The translations under genes were made by a program, and so were the position numbers. The notes below the pieces were generated by a model, which was not told where the DNA came from, did not search any database, and saw only the letters and a list, made by a program, of their open reading frames with translations. Positions 20,836 to 31,915 of a stretch of DNA of 47,500 nt are shown one piece after another. Positions within the stretch are counted from its first letter, which is position 1. Every line of letters begins with the position of its first letter. Source of the DNA: Porphyra umbilicalis (Eukaryota > Rhodophyta > Bangiophyceae > Bangiales > Bangiaceae); contig KV918821.1 in assembly GCA_002049455.2 (NCBI GenBank), forward strand, positions 1-47,500. The letters run 5' to 3'.

Positions 20836-23800
20836 TCAGCGGTAGAACAACGCCGATAGGTGCGACACCAACAACTGCGGGAAGAGGACTGGCTGGGGTC
20901 TGCGTGGCGGGCGGGGAGGGGCAGGAACGACGGGAGCAACGCTGATGACATGACGACTGGGGTCCGCACCGTCGATGAGCTGCAGACCGTCGTGGACGTC
21001 GGGGTCTTTGGGTAGCACGTCGTGCAGCAAAAACAGCTCGCGCTCAAACAGGGCCTTGTTCCCCAGGTTCAGAGCGCCTGTGCCCCCAAGGAGGGACGGC
21101 AGCTTGGCGCGGTTGCGCAGATACGTGCGTACCTGCGAAGAGTGAGTGTACAATACATGCCAACAGAAGAAACAACGTGAGGGGCCGGAAACCTGGAATT
21201 GACTCATGTACACCAGGAGCACGACTGAACGTTGGAAACACGCTCGGAGGTGAGCACACGGATGCGGGACGAAGACCAAGTGGCACAAGCGAACCAACAC
21301 AGGAGCCCAGCCACACCAGAAAATAAAAAGAGAGGGAGTCCAGTACGCACCCGGAACGACACGTTTGCAAAATGGCCGTACACGCAGCGGATAACACGAA
21401 TGGCGTTGTTCGGGCCCATCCAGGTCACCATGCTCTCGGTTGCCTCGAGCTCCGCGAGAAAGTTGGCGAGGACGTCCAGCATCGCCAGGCGCCCGTGTGC
21501 ATCCTTGACAAACGAGTACGCCTGGAGCAGCCCCATGCACTCCTCAGGCGACTGCTGGAGGACGCGCCGAGTAGATGGGGCCGAGGGAGTGCTCCAGCTG
21601 CCAATGTTCTTAAGCGCGTGGGTCCTCTTCAGAAAGGTTGACACTGCAACGGATGAAAGAGAGCCGTTAAGATGCCAAAATACACGCTTGATGTACTGGT
21701 ACGCGATTGAGAGCGCCAACCCCTTAGCAGGCTTTCGTACGGGAAGCATCATCTTGTCCTGCACCTTCTTCACGGCTACCTCCTCGGAAACGTCCATGAC
21801 TTTGGCCGCCGCACCAATAAGCAAGGTGTTGATGGTTTCCGCGCTGGGGTAGACACGCGACGAGGACGAAGCTGTGCGAATCTCCTTCATCAACGCCTCC
21901 AGGAACAGCTCCTGTGAACGAGAACATCCACGCAGCAAATTCGGCAACACCATAGCACGCAGCACAAAATGCCGAAAAAGCACGACAAGATGACAAGCTC
22001 ACAATAGTGAGAAAGCCACGATACGACGAACAGCTCACCATGTGTCTGATGCGCACGACAAGATGACAACATCACCCGTGGGGAGCAAGCAGTGATGACA
22101 TGCGCGCACATGGTACCTGCGGCCAACCTACGACGAGCAAGCTCACACAACACAGCAGACAGGTACGCACCTTAATCACAGCCACGAGCTCCACAGAGTT
22201 CCCAGAAGCGCCGTCCAGGTTGGGCGCCTGGGTACCCGCCGTTGTCAGCCGCTCGCCTGGATTGTGTACAGTGCGGTCAAGCACCTCGAGGCGCTCCAGG
22301 ACGACGCGGCTACCCGACTCGCGTCCGTCGGCGGCCGCCGCAATGCTGTCGATGCGCCGCAGTGTCGATGCCGACTGCGACTTGACGAACACCAGCTCTC
22401 CGCGAAGCCGGGTAAGCTGGCGGCGCACGGAGGAAAATCCGTTGCGCAGCGCTTTGTGCACGTCGTGCAGCGCAAGCGACAGTGGCTCGATCTCTAAGTC
22501 ACGAGAAGACGCAGCACCAGCAGCCGCTGGGCGCGCGGTGCGAGAATGGTCGTCACGCCGCCGCTTGCCGAGCGATCGCCGAGCGCGGGCAGGCGACTCT
22601 GCCCCCGAGGCTGGCAGCGGAGACGCGGGCGGCGTAATGTACGCGGCAACGAGGGCGTCGTCATCCATGTCGCTGCTGCTCGCGTCCTCGGCGTCTGCGA
22701 CCGGCGGCAGTGTCGTAGGCAACGAACGCGGCAGAGACGGTGACACGACGCGCTCCAGAGCAGAACGCGCCGTACCGGACATAGACACACCACGACGAGC
22801 AGCAGGAGGGGCAATCGGTGGCAGCCCTGCTCCCGAGGCATGAGCCGTAGCACGAACGGCCTGTGCGTCCGGCATCCAAAATGCCGCCGTAAGAATGCGC
22901 GGGCTGCAACTGCGCGCAGCAAGCTGCGAGGCCAACGCCTCCGCAGTCGGCTGCACGGGCGGCGCTTCCGCCGGTAGCTCACCAACATGGGACGCGGGCG
23001 CCCCAGAGGTGGGCGTCGTCGACCGGACAGGAGCCGGGGGCGGCTGCTGCCCAGCCGTTCCCGAGCTGGAAAAGACTTCCACGTTGAAGTTGAAGTCGGC
23101 GTCAGCGGCACCGTCGGCCGAATCTTTTGCGCCACCTCTGGCGACGTCCGCTTCGGCGACAGCGTCAAGATCGCAATCTTCCCCGCTACCGTCTTCAGAG
23201 TAGGAGGCGCCGCCGTCCGAGGTAGAGCGCGACTGCGGCGGCGTCGGCGGACCCGCCACCATACGGGGGGCTGGAACAACAGTCATCACGGCGGCGCGAC
23301 GCACGAACTTGTTCGTGAACTTGTTCGTGCGAAAGCGGTTCGAAAGGCTGGCACGAACCGCCTTCGAATCAAACTTCGAGCGACCCGCAGTGATACGGGA
23401 ACCTCGCACCGCCCCAACGACCGGCGCCGCCCCAGAAGCGTGCGTGTTTCCAGCGGCCGGCACTGCAACGAACGCGGGCACACCCACGGCAGCGTACATC
23501 TCCCCAGCGGCGGGCGGCTCGTCGCCGACGGACGCCGCATCGGCCGTCTCCACGGCACCGGACGGTAACGTCCACCCGTTGTCGTTGCACTTACGCTCCT
23601 GCGTGCTGAGGCCGTCCTTGTACTCTTGGGAAGCGATATCCCCCGATGGACCACCAGCGGACGACGGTACAGGCGTCACCCACGTGTCGGGGTTGTCCAC
23701 GTCGATGGGCTCGTTGAAGCGCGCAACCTTGGCGGGGCCCTTGCCTTTACCCGAAGGAGACGAGATCACCTCCGCCGTCAGCAAAGCGTCGACATCAATC

Positions 23801-23883
23801 ACAACTTCGTCCGCGGTGCGCTTGGCGGACGAACGCGGCGCGACGCCACCGCTCATGGGCACGGACTTGGTGGGCGATGCCAT
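20836..23883 (-). CDS. Unrecognised 856-residue protein, three exons
   Basis: Exon 1 is 23883-22171, exon 2 is 21911-21351, exon 3 is 21132-20836. Both introns (22170-21912 and 21350-21133) are phase 0 with donor GTGCGT and acceptor CAG. Residues 1 to about 460 are Ser/Pro/Ala-rich and acidic (disordered), with basic patches such as GKRRRDDHSR that could direct nuclear import. About 465-540 is a probable coiled coil (ALHDVHKALRNGFSSVRRQL to RVVLERLEVLDRTV). Exons 2 and 3 encode a compact helical domain (ELFLEALMKEIRTAS, IAYQYIKRVFWHLNGS, DVLANFLAELEATESM, YLRNRAKLPSLLGG). I recognise no family. It lies head to head with the transposase gene, 1.6 kb away, inside the proposed element, so a DNA-binding or transposition accessory protein is a reasonable guess. 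Confidence 0.8.
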
Positions 23884-25483
23884 CTTCGAGGAAGTTTTTG
23901 GAGGTCACCCGTCGAGGGTGGAGAAAGTGACGGCCAGCAACGGGGCAGCAGTAAAATGCACTGTGTTGTTGGGAATGGCCCGGCGGAAAGGAGTCACAGG
24001 GGGACGAGGGCACACAAACTCGGACGCAGGGGAAGGTGAGGGGAGGAAAGGCACGAGACGACAGAGACCGCCCAGACGCAACCTCTTGTACGCTTCCTGT
24101 AGACCACCAGGAGCTCCGAACGGCCCCTCCCGCAACAAGCGAAGCAAACAGGCACAACAATGCCCTCGGGGCTGGTTCGTCCGCGCCGCGCTGGCCTTCG
24201 AGCCGCCACACCATTTCGCTCGGGGCCCTACCGTGGACGGGTCACGAGCCCATCCCCCAGCCCCCAAGCCCCGAGAGAAGCCCGCCGCAGCGCCTACCCA
24301 GGGTGCCACGCTGCGTGTCGGACCCAGGGACCCGGGCGGCGTGTGCGGCGCATGTCCACTCGATGCAAGGAACGAACGAGCTCACCGCCAGTCGGTCCCA
24401 GGAAAGCAGCGTCGTACGGACCTGGGCCGTAGGGGCCCACCAGGGCCACCAGTCACCCATCCTATGCAAGGAACAGTGGAAGCGCGAAGAGGGCGCAGAA
24501 GGACTCACAGGTGCGGACCAGGCCCATCAAAGGTGGCACACCCCCGGAGGGGGGTGCAACTGGCAGAGAACACGGTCGTCGTGGCGCTTGGCAGACGACG
24601 GATGGGGACGGCGTCAGGCGCAGCGTGGGTGACGCCGCCTGCAACACGGTGCGCGATCGAACGACTTCACTGATCTCCTCGTTGGGCCATTCAGAACAGA
24701 AACAACAATTACTTTACCTTAAGCAGGCTACATTATGAAAAAGACCCCCTCCTGACGTGGGATCACCAATGCTGTCTTGCTCTGCGAGTGCCCTGGACAC
24801 GGGCAGGTGGCGGTTGCTCACCCTGAACGCCACCAGGTGACGGCACCTGCAGTCTTGCTGCGGTGCGGCCACCGGCCCGGCACCCTTCCCGGCTTTTTCC
24901 CCTTCTGTTGCGGTGTCCGCAATGGGCACTGCCGGGTCCGTTGCACGTCGCCCTGGTCACACACCGGTACACAGCAGCGTTTTTTTGTGCAGCCTGTTAG
25001 GTTGACATCTCACTGTTCCGCCTTCCTTTTTCGAGCAGCCGCCGGTGCTCACGCCCCCACTTGACCGATTCCGCGGGCACGGTAGAGTCGTACCGTCCCC
25101 GTCACGACAGTTGCCACTCTACCTGGCGCCAGGCGAAGCAGCCCATCGGCCCTCACGGCCTCCCTCGACAGTGGCCATACCCACTTGAGGACACCACAGC
25201 CCCCCTTCCTCGCTCTACATACTTCTCTACTCGGTGGCAGGCGGAGTACCACATTAACCTCCCCCTTCCCGTTTCCTTTTGCACTTGGTACGTTGCTATT
25301 CGCTTCCTTTGTTTTCTTCACCTCGCCCCCCGTACCAGACGACGGACCAGTGCCTTGAGCAGTGCGTCGACAGGAAAATAGCAGACTGAACGATCGTTGA
25401 AGAAACTAATATTCACCGCCATGTGTGTGCTTTTTGCTGGATGCGTGTCCTTGGTTGTGCTTATTCGGGTGGCATAGGTCCTC
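23884..25483. other. Intergenic region between the divergent genes
   Basis: Should carry the promoters of the minus-strand three-exon gene and the plus-strand transposase. Open frames on both strands lack recognisable content. A short hairpin (ACGGTAGAGTCGTACCGT) lies near 25079-25100. No convincing core-promoter motif was recognised. Confidence 0.4.
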
Positions 25484-28400
25484 ATGGATCCGTGGGGCCA
25501 TGCTACCAGCGAGGCCTGCTGGCTTTGCTGGTACTGTCCACAGGTGTTCGGGTCTCGGTCTTCACGCATGCGCCATATAAGCACAAGACGTCCGCGGTGC
25601 AATCGACTTGTCCCCCCTGTGGAGTTCGTTGAGATCCACGACCGGCCGGCGGTGACCAGGCACCGGCGCGCCGCCACCGCTCCTGTGTCGGCGACGGGCA
25701 CACCGAGTCGAGCCCCAGCCGCCCAGCGCGCGGGCGACCCCCCGCTTAACCGTCACACGCCTCCCGCTCCTCTCCTCCAGCGCGCGGGTGACCCCCCGCT
25801 CAACCGTCATACGCCTCCCGCTCCTCTTCTCCAGGATGACGGTGATGCGCTCGGTGAGCACCCTCTGATTGGCGGGCTTGGTGTCGTGCGTCTACCGTCA
25901 GACGCCTCCGCGAACGGGTCGCGCGTGATTCAGAGGCGTCGCAAAGTTTTCAGACGTCAGTGGCCGCACGGATCCAAGCCTACTATGAGGCGATGCCGGA
26001 GGCCAGCAAGAAGCGTCGATTGGTGCCGCCATCTGTGGGCCAGCGACCGTCGCGGTTTGACACGCCGCTGTTGCGGCAGGCTCTCAAGTTTGCTTTGAGC
26101 GCCGGCGGGCCGGGCCTGTCGGAGGCGGACCAGAAGACCTTCCTGTCGGTGCTCGTGCAGGCGGAGGACGGAGATCATGCTCGGCGTCGTGGCCGCGACC
26201 GTGGCGCATCGAGGCCCGAGCACGGTGTTGTGCGTCAAACAAGCTCAGACGACGACGAAGGCGAGCTCACACGCAAGTTTCCAAACAAGAGCTCTTTTGT
26301 TATTGCCGTGCGTGAGGAGCAACGACGGGTGCTCTCTAAGTTGTGCTGGGACCAGACGCCCGTGGAGGTGGAGGGGACGACGTATAAGTTCTACTCTCGA
26401 GACTTGCTGCTTGCTGCGTTGGACCTGCTTCTTTACGCCGGTCATGTGCAGCTGTGGGGTGAGAGGCTCGTAAATGGGCCAGACGGTACGCTCATGCGCG
26501 CCGTCATGATGGACAGTGACATATTTCTAACGGAGGAGGTCATTGTTCGCCGACGCCACGGCTCACATTCTTTTGTGTTGGGTGTCCAACGTTTTGTTGA
26601 TGAAGCTGTGATGTCTTGGTCAGGAGCGCACTACATGTACCCCATCAGGGCACGTGTAGTCAACATTCGGGACAGAGCGGTACAGTGGTTCACCGTCGGC
26701 TACATCCCACACGTCGGTAAGCCCGCCAGCCGCACCGCGCCCGCTCGACGCCGCGCCAGTGACTCACGAAACGCTGTGCTGCAGCGCTGCCGAGCCATCC
26801 TCCTCCGTCGATTTGTACCGGCTAGCCAAACCGGGGTGCCCGTGGAGTTTCCCGGTCACCAGATGCTGACAGCCGTGCCGCGCATTGTCGGCCTTGTCGC
26901 GGACCAGTTGGGGGAGAGGTCGGTGATGTGCCTGATGGGCAATGCGTGCGAGTTCTTTTGCTCACACTGCATTGTCCGGCGGCATGTGGCGGGAGGACCT
27001 GCTGTGGTTGGCGCCGCTCATCGTGACGTGACAACTCTCCTTTACGCGCAGCTGGACGGAGCAATTGTACGGGAGCGGGACCCGAGACCCTCGGTACGGG
27101 CCCTATTGCGGACAGAGCACAGCTCCCTCGCATTTGTACCGGCCCTTGGCGCGGTCTGGGGCTTGGCTACCGATGATAAGCGGCTTTTTGACATCGTCTC
27201 CCTCGACCTCCTGCATGTATGGAAGCTGGGGGTAGTGCGCATGGTGGCAGAGCGTCTTCCCTCGTTCATGTGAATTGCTTGTGCGGGCAAGAGCGCCCAC
27301 CTCGGGCCACTGACAGATACTTTGGATGTGGTCAACTTGCGTTCATGGGAAATGGGGCACCTCTGTGTGCCCTCTCCCACTCCGCCTGGGTACGTTTTCT
27401 AGCTCCCCCTGGTCTCTTCCGCGCTTTATGCATCTCTCTTATCGCGACTCCTTAGCGTCTGCGCTCGTTGTGGGAGTGGTGACGACGTTCGACCATCGGG
27501 GTGGTGAGCACGGGGCGGGGGGTATGTGCTACCACTGGCACGTGCGACACGTACGCCGCACACCACGAGGAGGGGGAGAATCTTGGCTTGTCAACAGCAA
27601 CAGCTGGCGGTCCGGCCGTCACCGGCGTCAGCCACTTTCCTTCCACACGGATGGAAACCAGAAAGCGTAAACTCTAATCAGGAGTTCTCCGTGTCGCCTT
27701 TGTTGTAAAACCTGTCTTACCAACTGCCTGTCTACGTCTTAGGTTCTTTGTGCCGCCCATGGAGAAGCAGCTCTAAATGACGGGGCGCTTATGGCGCCAC
27801 GGCCTCGCGATGATGCCCCATTTGGTGGCTGGAGCTTGTGGTCCTGCGGAGCTGCCCCCTGTTCGGCACGCCGACGCTACCCCAGCGCGGGTAGTCGACA
27901 ACCGTGGTTCATCGTCGCGCGGCGACGAGGAGCTGGAAGACAGACATGCCCCCGACGACGATGTGCTGCATGCCGCGGAGGAGGAACTCCAAGGCCCGAT
28001 TGTACCCGATATAGTCTCCTCGGCAAAGTACAGGCGGTTGTTTGGCACACTCCCACTCCACCGAGCCGTCCTGGATGTCTTCTGTCGTATGGCGGCCCTT
28101 GGTGGGCTCCATATGGGCGATAAAGTGGCGGAGACGACCCGCATGTCCGAGCAGCAGATGCGTTCTCTCGCGGTCGAGGCTACAGAGTTCATCGTCGAAT
28201 ATGTAGACCTGCTTTTCGAACCCGCCCACACAACCAAGGCGCACCGGCTCGCCAACCACCTGCTGGCCGCGCTGCTTGGAAACGGCAACCTGTGGGAAGG
28301 TGACACCAGCGAGAAAGAGGTCTTGCACGGCCCGTGCAAGCGCATGTACGCCCGCACGAATAAGCGTGGGCCAACCATTGTGTTGCAGATGATGAGGGCC

Positions 28401-29150
28401 GCCGAGACGCAGTGCCAAGTATTGCACGAGCTCCAAGGTCTCGATAGCGAGAAAGTCGACAACGACGACGAGTTCTTTGACCTGTTGGGGGAGGTGGGTG
28501 GTGCCGGTGACGTGGCCATGGCGCCTGTCCCCACACTGTCGAGATCTCATCGTGGTTTGAGGATGCGTGTCGCGGATGCGGAGCGGCTGCCGGGCATGGC
28601 TGGCCTCTGCGCGTTGCTGAGCAAGGGTGCCGACTGGTCTCTGGTCGTGTCCCCGTCCGTTTCGTTGCACTGTACGTATGAGTGGGGCGCGGACGGGGTG
28701 GTTCAGACAGCGTGCGCCACCGATACGTACATGGGCAAGCCGCGTTACGACCACGTTTGGTACACGGATTCGTGCGGCGAGAGGCGGTTGGGGTGGGTCC
28801 GGTTGGTCGTCCGCATGCTCAGCGGCGTCGCCAATGACTTTATTGTGGTGCGGCGCATGGAGGAAGTTCCCTCGCTACCCAGTTGCCCGCTCACGCGGTC
28901 AGGCTGCAAGCGACTGGCGTGGTCTTTTCTAACTCCTGACGCGGACTGGCCCGCCCTCGCTCACGTGCCGCTGAACAATATTCTTCGGGTCGAGCACGTC
29001 GTCCCTGACTTTGCTGACTTGGGAGACTGGCTTGGTCTGCGCGCCATGCCATCGAACACCTCGGACACTGCCGCCGAGCGTCGCACTGAACGCTTCTTCA
29101 CCAACTTCTTCTACCCTTTTACATCTCGCGTGTTGAATCCCAGTAGCTAG
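25484..29150 (+). pseudogene. Plavaka/CACTA-like transposase, three exons with one in-frame stop
   Basis: Proposed exons are 25484-25885, 25954-27269 and 27743-29150. Intron 1 is 68 bp, phase 0 (donor GTGCGT, acceptor TTTTCAG); intron 2 is 473 bp, phase 2 (donor GTGAAT, acceptor TCTTAG). The ATG at 25484 is followed by CWYCPQVFGSRSSRMRHISTRRPRC (broken here as CWYC, H, C), a CxxC...HxC finger like the N-terminal finger of Plavaka transposases. Then come two 18-residue repeats. Exon 2 contains DSDIFLTEE, a Cys/His cluster ACEFFCSHCIVRRH, and LDLLHVWKLGV. Exon 3 contains AHTTKAHRLANHLLAALLGN and YARTNKR, like the C-terminal part of CACTA-group transposases. A TAA at 27774-27776 interrupts exon 3 after 10 codons, immediately followed by an in-frame ATG. 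So this is a decayed copy, or exon 3 is translated separately. Assignment to Plavaka is by motif order from memory of the family. Confidence 0.6.
25724..25831 (+). repeat. Two 54-bp direct repeats encoding an 18-residue repeat
   Basis: Copies at 25724-25777 and 25778-25831 differ at four bases, all third codon positions in the transposase frame (GGC/GGT, CTT/CTC, CAC/CAT, CTC/CTT). The encoded unit QRAGDPPLNRHTPPAPLL is identical in both, which supports this frame being translated. Confidence 0.85.
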
Positions 29151-29156
29151 GCGAGC

Positions 29157-29813
29157 CACCGACGCGACGGTCGGCGGCAGCATGGCGGCGCCACCGACGC
29201 GACGGTGGGCGGCGGTATGGGGGCGCCACCGACGCAATCGTCGGCCGCCGCATGGGGGCGCCACCGACGCGATGGTCGACGGCATCATGGGAGCGTCGCC
29301 GACGCGACAGTCGGCGGCGGAATGGCGGCGCCACCGCAACGGTCGGCAGCGGCGGCATGACGGCGCCTCCGACGTAACCGTCGGTGGTGGCGCGGGGGTG
29401 CAGACGCAACGGTCGGCGGCAGCACGGGGGCGCCACCGACGCGACGGTCGGCGGCAGCATGGCGGCGCCACCGACGCGACAGTGGGCGGCGGCATGGGGG
29501 CGCCACCGCCGCAATCGTCGGCCGCCGCATGGGGGCGCCACCACCGCGACGGTCGGCGGCGGAATGGCGGCGCCGACGCAACGGTCGGCGGCGGCGACAT
29601 GATGGCGTCCCCGACCCTACCGTCGGCGGCGGAATGGCGGCGCCGACGCAACGGTCGGCGGCGGCGGCATGACGGCGCTCCCGACGTTACCGTCGGCGAC
29701 GGCGCGGGGGCGGAGACGCATCGGTTGGCGGCGGCGCGGGGGCGCCGACATGCCGGTTGGCGGTGGCATGGAGGCGCCACCGATATGACGGTCGGCGGGG
29801 GCATGGGGGGGGC
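29157..29813. repeat. 35-bp minisatellite array (about 18 units) downstream of the transposase
   Basis: Units follow the pattern ACCGACGCGACGGTCGGCGG - (N)CATGG(C/G)GGCGCC. Most carry the dyad CCGAC...GTCGG and the palindrome GGCGCC. Several units are shortened or extended around the middle and right end. The position next to the transposase gene resembles the subterminal repeats of CACTA-type elements, which bind the element's own proteins. That comparison is inference. Confidence 0.85.
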
Positions 29814-30606
29814 GAGGCGGTGCTGCGGCCAAGAGCGGCGTTGGCCGGGCGACGTTGGGCGGGGTGGTGTGAGGATTGGGACGGTCAGCAAAGAAACGGG
29901 CATGGGCATGGGGCATGTGATGGAGTACGGGCCAGGACAGATGGCGGTCGTGCGGCTGTGGCGGGTAGCGAGCTGCTTGGAGTGGCGCTGCCTGTTTGTC
30001 TGGCGTGATGAAATGAAGTCTTCTCGCCATGGCCTGGCTAGTTCAAAATGCCTTTGCAAGGCTCCATGAAAGTCGCGTGTTGTGCTGCATGCACTCCCGT
30101 CAGGTGGGTTTCAAGTCCCTTCAGACAGTCAGTTAGGAGCACCTAATCATCTCAGCCCACGATCTGGTCAACTAATGCACGTATGTGAGCCGTTTCGCAC
30201 ACGAGATCTTGGAAAGAGCCTCAGCACCCCTCAAGAGACCCAAACAGGGGAGCCGAACACAATGGTATTCTGTTCGGGCACTGTTACCCAAACAGATGTC
30301 CAAACAGAAGGGCAGTTGTTTGGCTGTTGTCCAACGGCTATTCTGTTCGGCGTTTCGTTGGGCTCCCGCTGGTAGAGACGTTCCGGTTGCGCGTTGCAGC
30401 CGCGGCTGCAACGCAGTGGCGGCGCCGCCACTCGCCTGCCGCGCGGCTGCCCCGTTGCCCGCCCCCCGCGGCGCGTTGGGGGCGCCCACCCCCCGCGCCG
30501 TCTGCTGGCCGCCGCCGTGACTGGCGCGCGCCGCCCCCGTCGGCGGCGGCGACGGCGGACACGCGCGGACACTGTCGACGCGCCCGTGTCCGCCGCGGCC
30601 GCGCGC

Positions 30607-30647
<41 letters not shown>

Positions 30648-31053
30648 CGGGCCGGTTGCCACGGGGCGCCGTGGCGCCGCGCCCGCCACGCCGCGGCGGC
30701 CACCCCCGGGGGCGGCGGACAGCGCGGGGCCGCGGGGCGCCGCAGACGGGCGGCGGGGCGCGCGCGGCGCGACCGCGGGCGTCGCCGCCCCGCGCGCGGC
30801 GGGCGGCGGCGCACCGCGGGTGCCGCCGCCGTTGCCGCCGCGGGGCGCGTAAAGCGCCGCCCCGCGCCGGCGGTCCGCCGGCCGGCCTGCTGCTCCCGCC
30901 CCGTCGCCGCACGCGCGCTCACCCTCGTGCCATTCAAGGGCTTGGCCGCACGCTGCTGCTGCTGCTGCTGCTCTACCAGCGTCGGCGTGCCAAAGGTGCG
31001 CCGCTCCTGTCCGCCCCGCCCCCCCTCCCCCCCCCGTCCCCCCCCACGCAGTC
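29814..31053. other. Spacer and GC-rich leader between the element and the NTR protein gene
   Basis: 29.8-30.35 kb is moderately GC-rich and ends with several copies of CCRAACAGAA-like motifs, including a near-perfect 11-bp inverted repeat at 30253-30277 and the right border motif at 30287-30326. From about 30.38 kb composition becomes extremely GC-rich again, with a (GGC)n-like tract at 30608-30648. No gene is supported. Confidence 0.45.
30287..30326 (-). repeat. Right border repeat
   Basis: Read on the minus strand it starts CAGCCAAACAACTGCCC and continues TTCTGTTTGGACATCTGTT, related to the left border repeat at 20399. Further CCGAACAGAAT copies flank it, so it belongs to a small cluster of this motif. 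Confidence 0.5.
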
Positions 31054-31578
31054 ATGGTGCGCGTCCGCCCGGTCTCCGCCGCCCCGCGGCCGACGGTCAC
31101 CGCGGCCGCGTGGGCGCTGGCGCTCGCGCTCACCCTCGTCGCCGTGGCGTTGCCCGCCCCCGCCGCCGCGTGTCGCTGCCGCCGCCCGAAGCTGCTCGGC
31201 TCCTACTTTGGAGCGCGCATCACGTCGGTGGTCATTGCCACCCCCCAGCGGGTCGTGTCGGACGATGGCGGGCGGCGCACGTACGGGCTGCTCGGCGGCC
31301 CGTACCCCACCAACACGACCGTGTACAAGGGGTGCCCGCAGAAACTCGAGCGCTTCTCCGTGTACGGGCCGGGAAACTCATGCCAGACGACGTTTGCGCT
31401 GGGCGTGCCCGTCCTCCTCTTCATCAGGGACGACCGCTTTGTCGGGCCGTGTGATTACACGGTGCCAGCGTCCGAGCTGACGGCGGGGGACGTGGCTTTC
31501 CTCGCTCGCCGCGCGGGGTGTGCGAACGCGACGCCGCGGCCGGGATACGGCGGGGGGGGGCGGTACCCTACCACGTGA
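31054..31578 (+). CDS. Secreted NTR (netrin/TIMP-like) domain protein
   Basis: 174 residues. Residues 1-39 form a signal peptide: a basic start, a hydrophobic core WALALALTLVAVALP and an Ala-rich end (PAPAAA), with predicted cleavage just before Cys40. The mature protein begins CRC (Cys40, Cys42) and has four more cysteines (94, 110, 133, 156), six in all. The order YKGC, then NSCQTTFALGVPVLLFIRD, then GPCDY, then a C-terminal Cys matches the OB-fold NTR domain of TIMPs, in which an N-terminal CxC is paired to later cysteines. In metazoans such proteins inhibit metalloproteinases. Here only the fold is inferred; an extracellular or cell-wall role follows from the signal peptide. Single exon. 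The tail has a short Gly run from a G tract. Confidence 0.7.
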   Translation: MVRVRPVSAAPRPTVTAAAWALALALTLVAVALPAPAAACRCRRPKLLGSYFGARITSVVIATPQRVVSDDGGRRTYGLLGGPYPTNTTVYKGCPQKLERFSVYGPGNSCQTTFALGVPVLLFIRDDRFVGPCDYTVPASELTAGDVAFLARRAGCANATPRPGYGGGGRYPTT

Positions 31579-31915
31579 GCGACGTTGTAAAGGCGCAAGC
31601 TGGGGAAGGGGGGGGGGGGGTTGGCACTGGGGGGTGGCGGCGTGGTGGGCGTGGCCGCCCGCACCTCGTGCGTTGAGCGGTTCAGAGATCTTAGTTAAGG
31701 AGGGGCCCGCGCGCCGCGGTCACCCTCGGCTGGGCAACGCCCCAGCGCATCGTCTGCTTTGGAAGAAGAGCCTTCTTTGTTAGATATCCCATCGAGGCCC
31801 ATCGTGGCTCATCAGTCATCGAGATCTGTGGCCGTTGACTTTAGAAATCTCATTTTTCATGAGGTCGGTCGAACCGAGATATACCTCTAGTCAGTATACT
31901 AGGGCTGTTAACATA
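31579..31915. other. Intergenic
   Basis: 3' flank of the NTR gene. It starts with a G run (about 31609-31620) and then becomes AT-richer toward the left terminal repeat of the next element. Nothing recognisable. Confidence 0.4.

Larger units (their letters stand above)
20399..30326. mobile_element. Proposed ~10-kb two-gene DNA transposon (borders inferred)
   Basis: Related motifs lie at 20399-20439 (CAGCCCAAACAGAACGCC, then TTCTGTT and TCTGTT) and, inverted, at 30326-30287 (CAGCCAAACAACTGCCC, then TTCTGTT and TCTGTT). Between them composition is less GC-rich than the host DNA on both sides. The interval holds two divergently transcribed genes and a 35-bp repeat array. Gene content, composition and inverted end motifs together suggest one Plavaka/CACTA-like element. 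I could not identify exact terminal bases or a target-site duplication, and the end motifs are partly self-complementary, so the borders are tentative. Confidence 0.45.

Noticed and set aside
29182..30069. Plus-strand open frame across the 35-bp array
   Set aside because: It simply translates the tandem units. The unit length of 35 is not a multiple of three and the other frames are similarly open.
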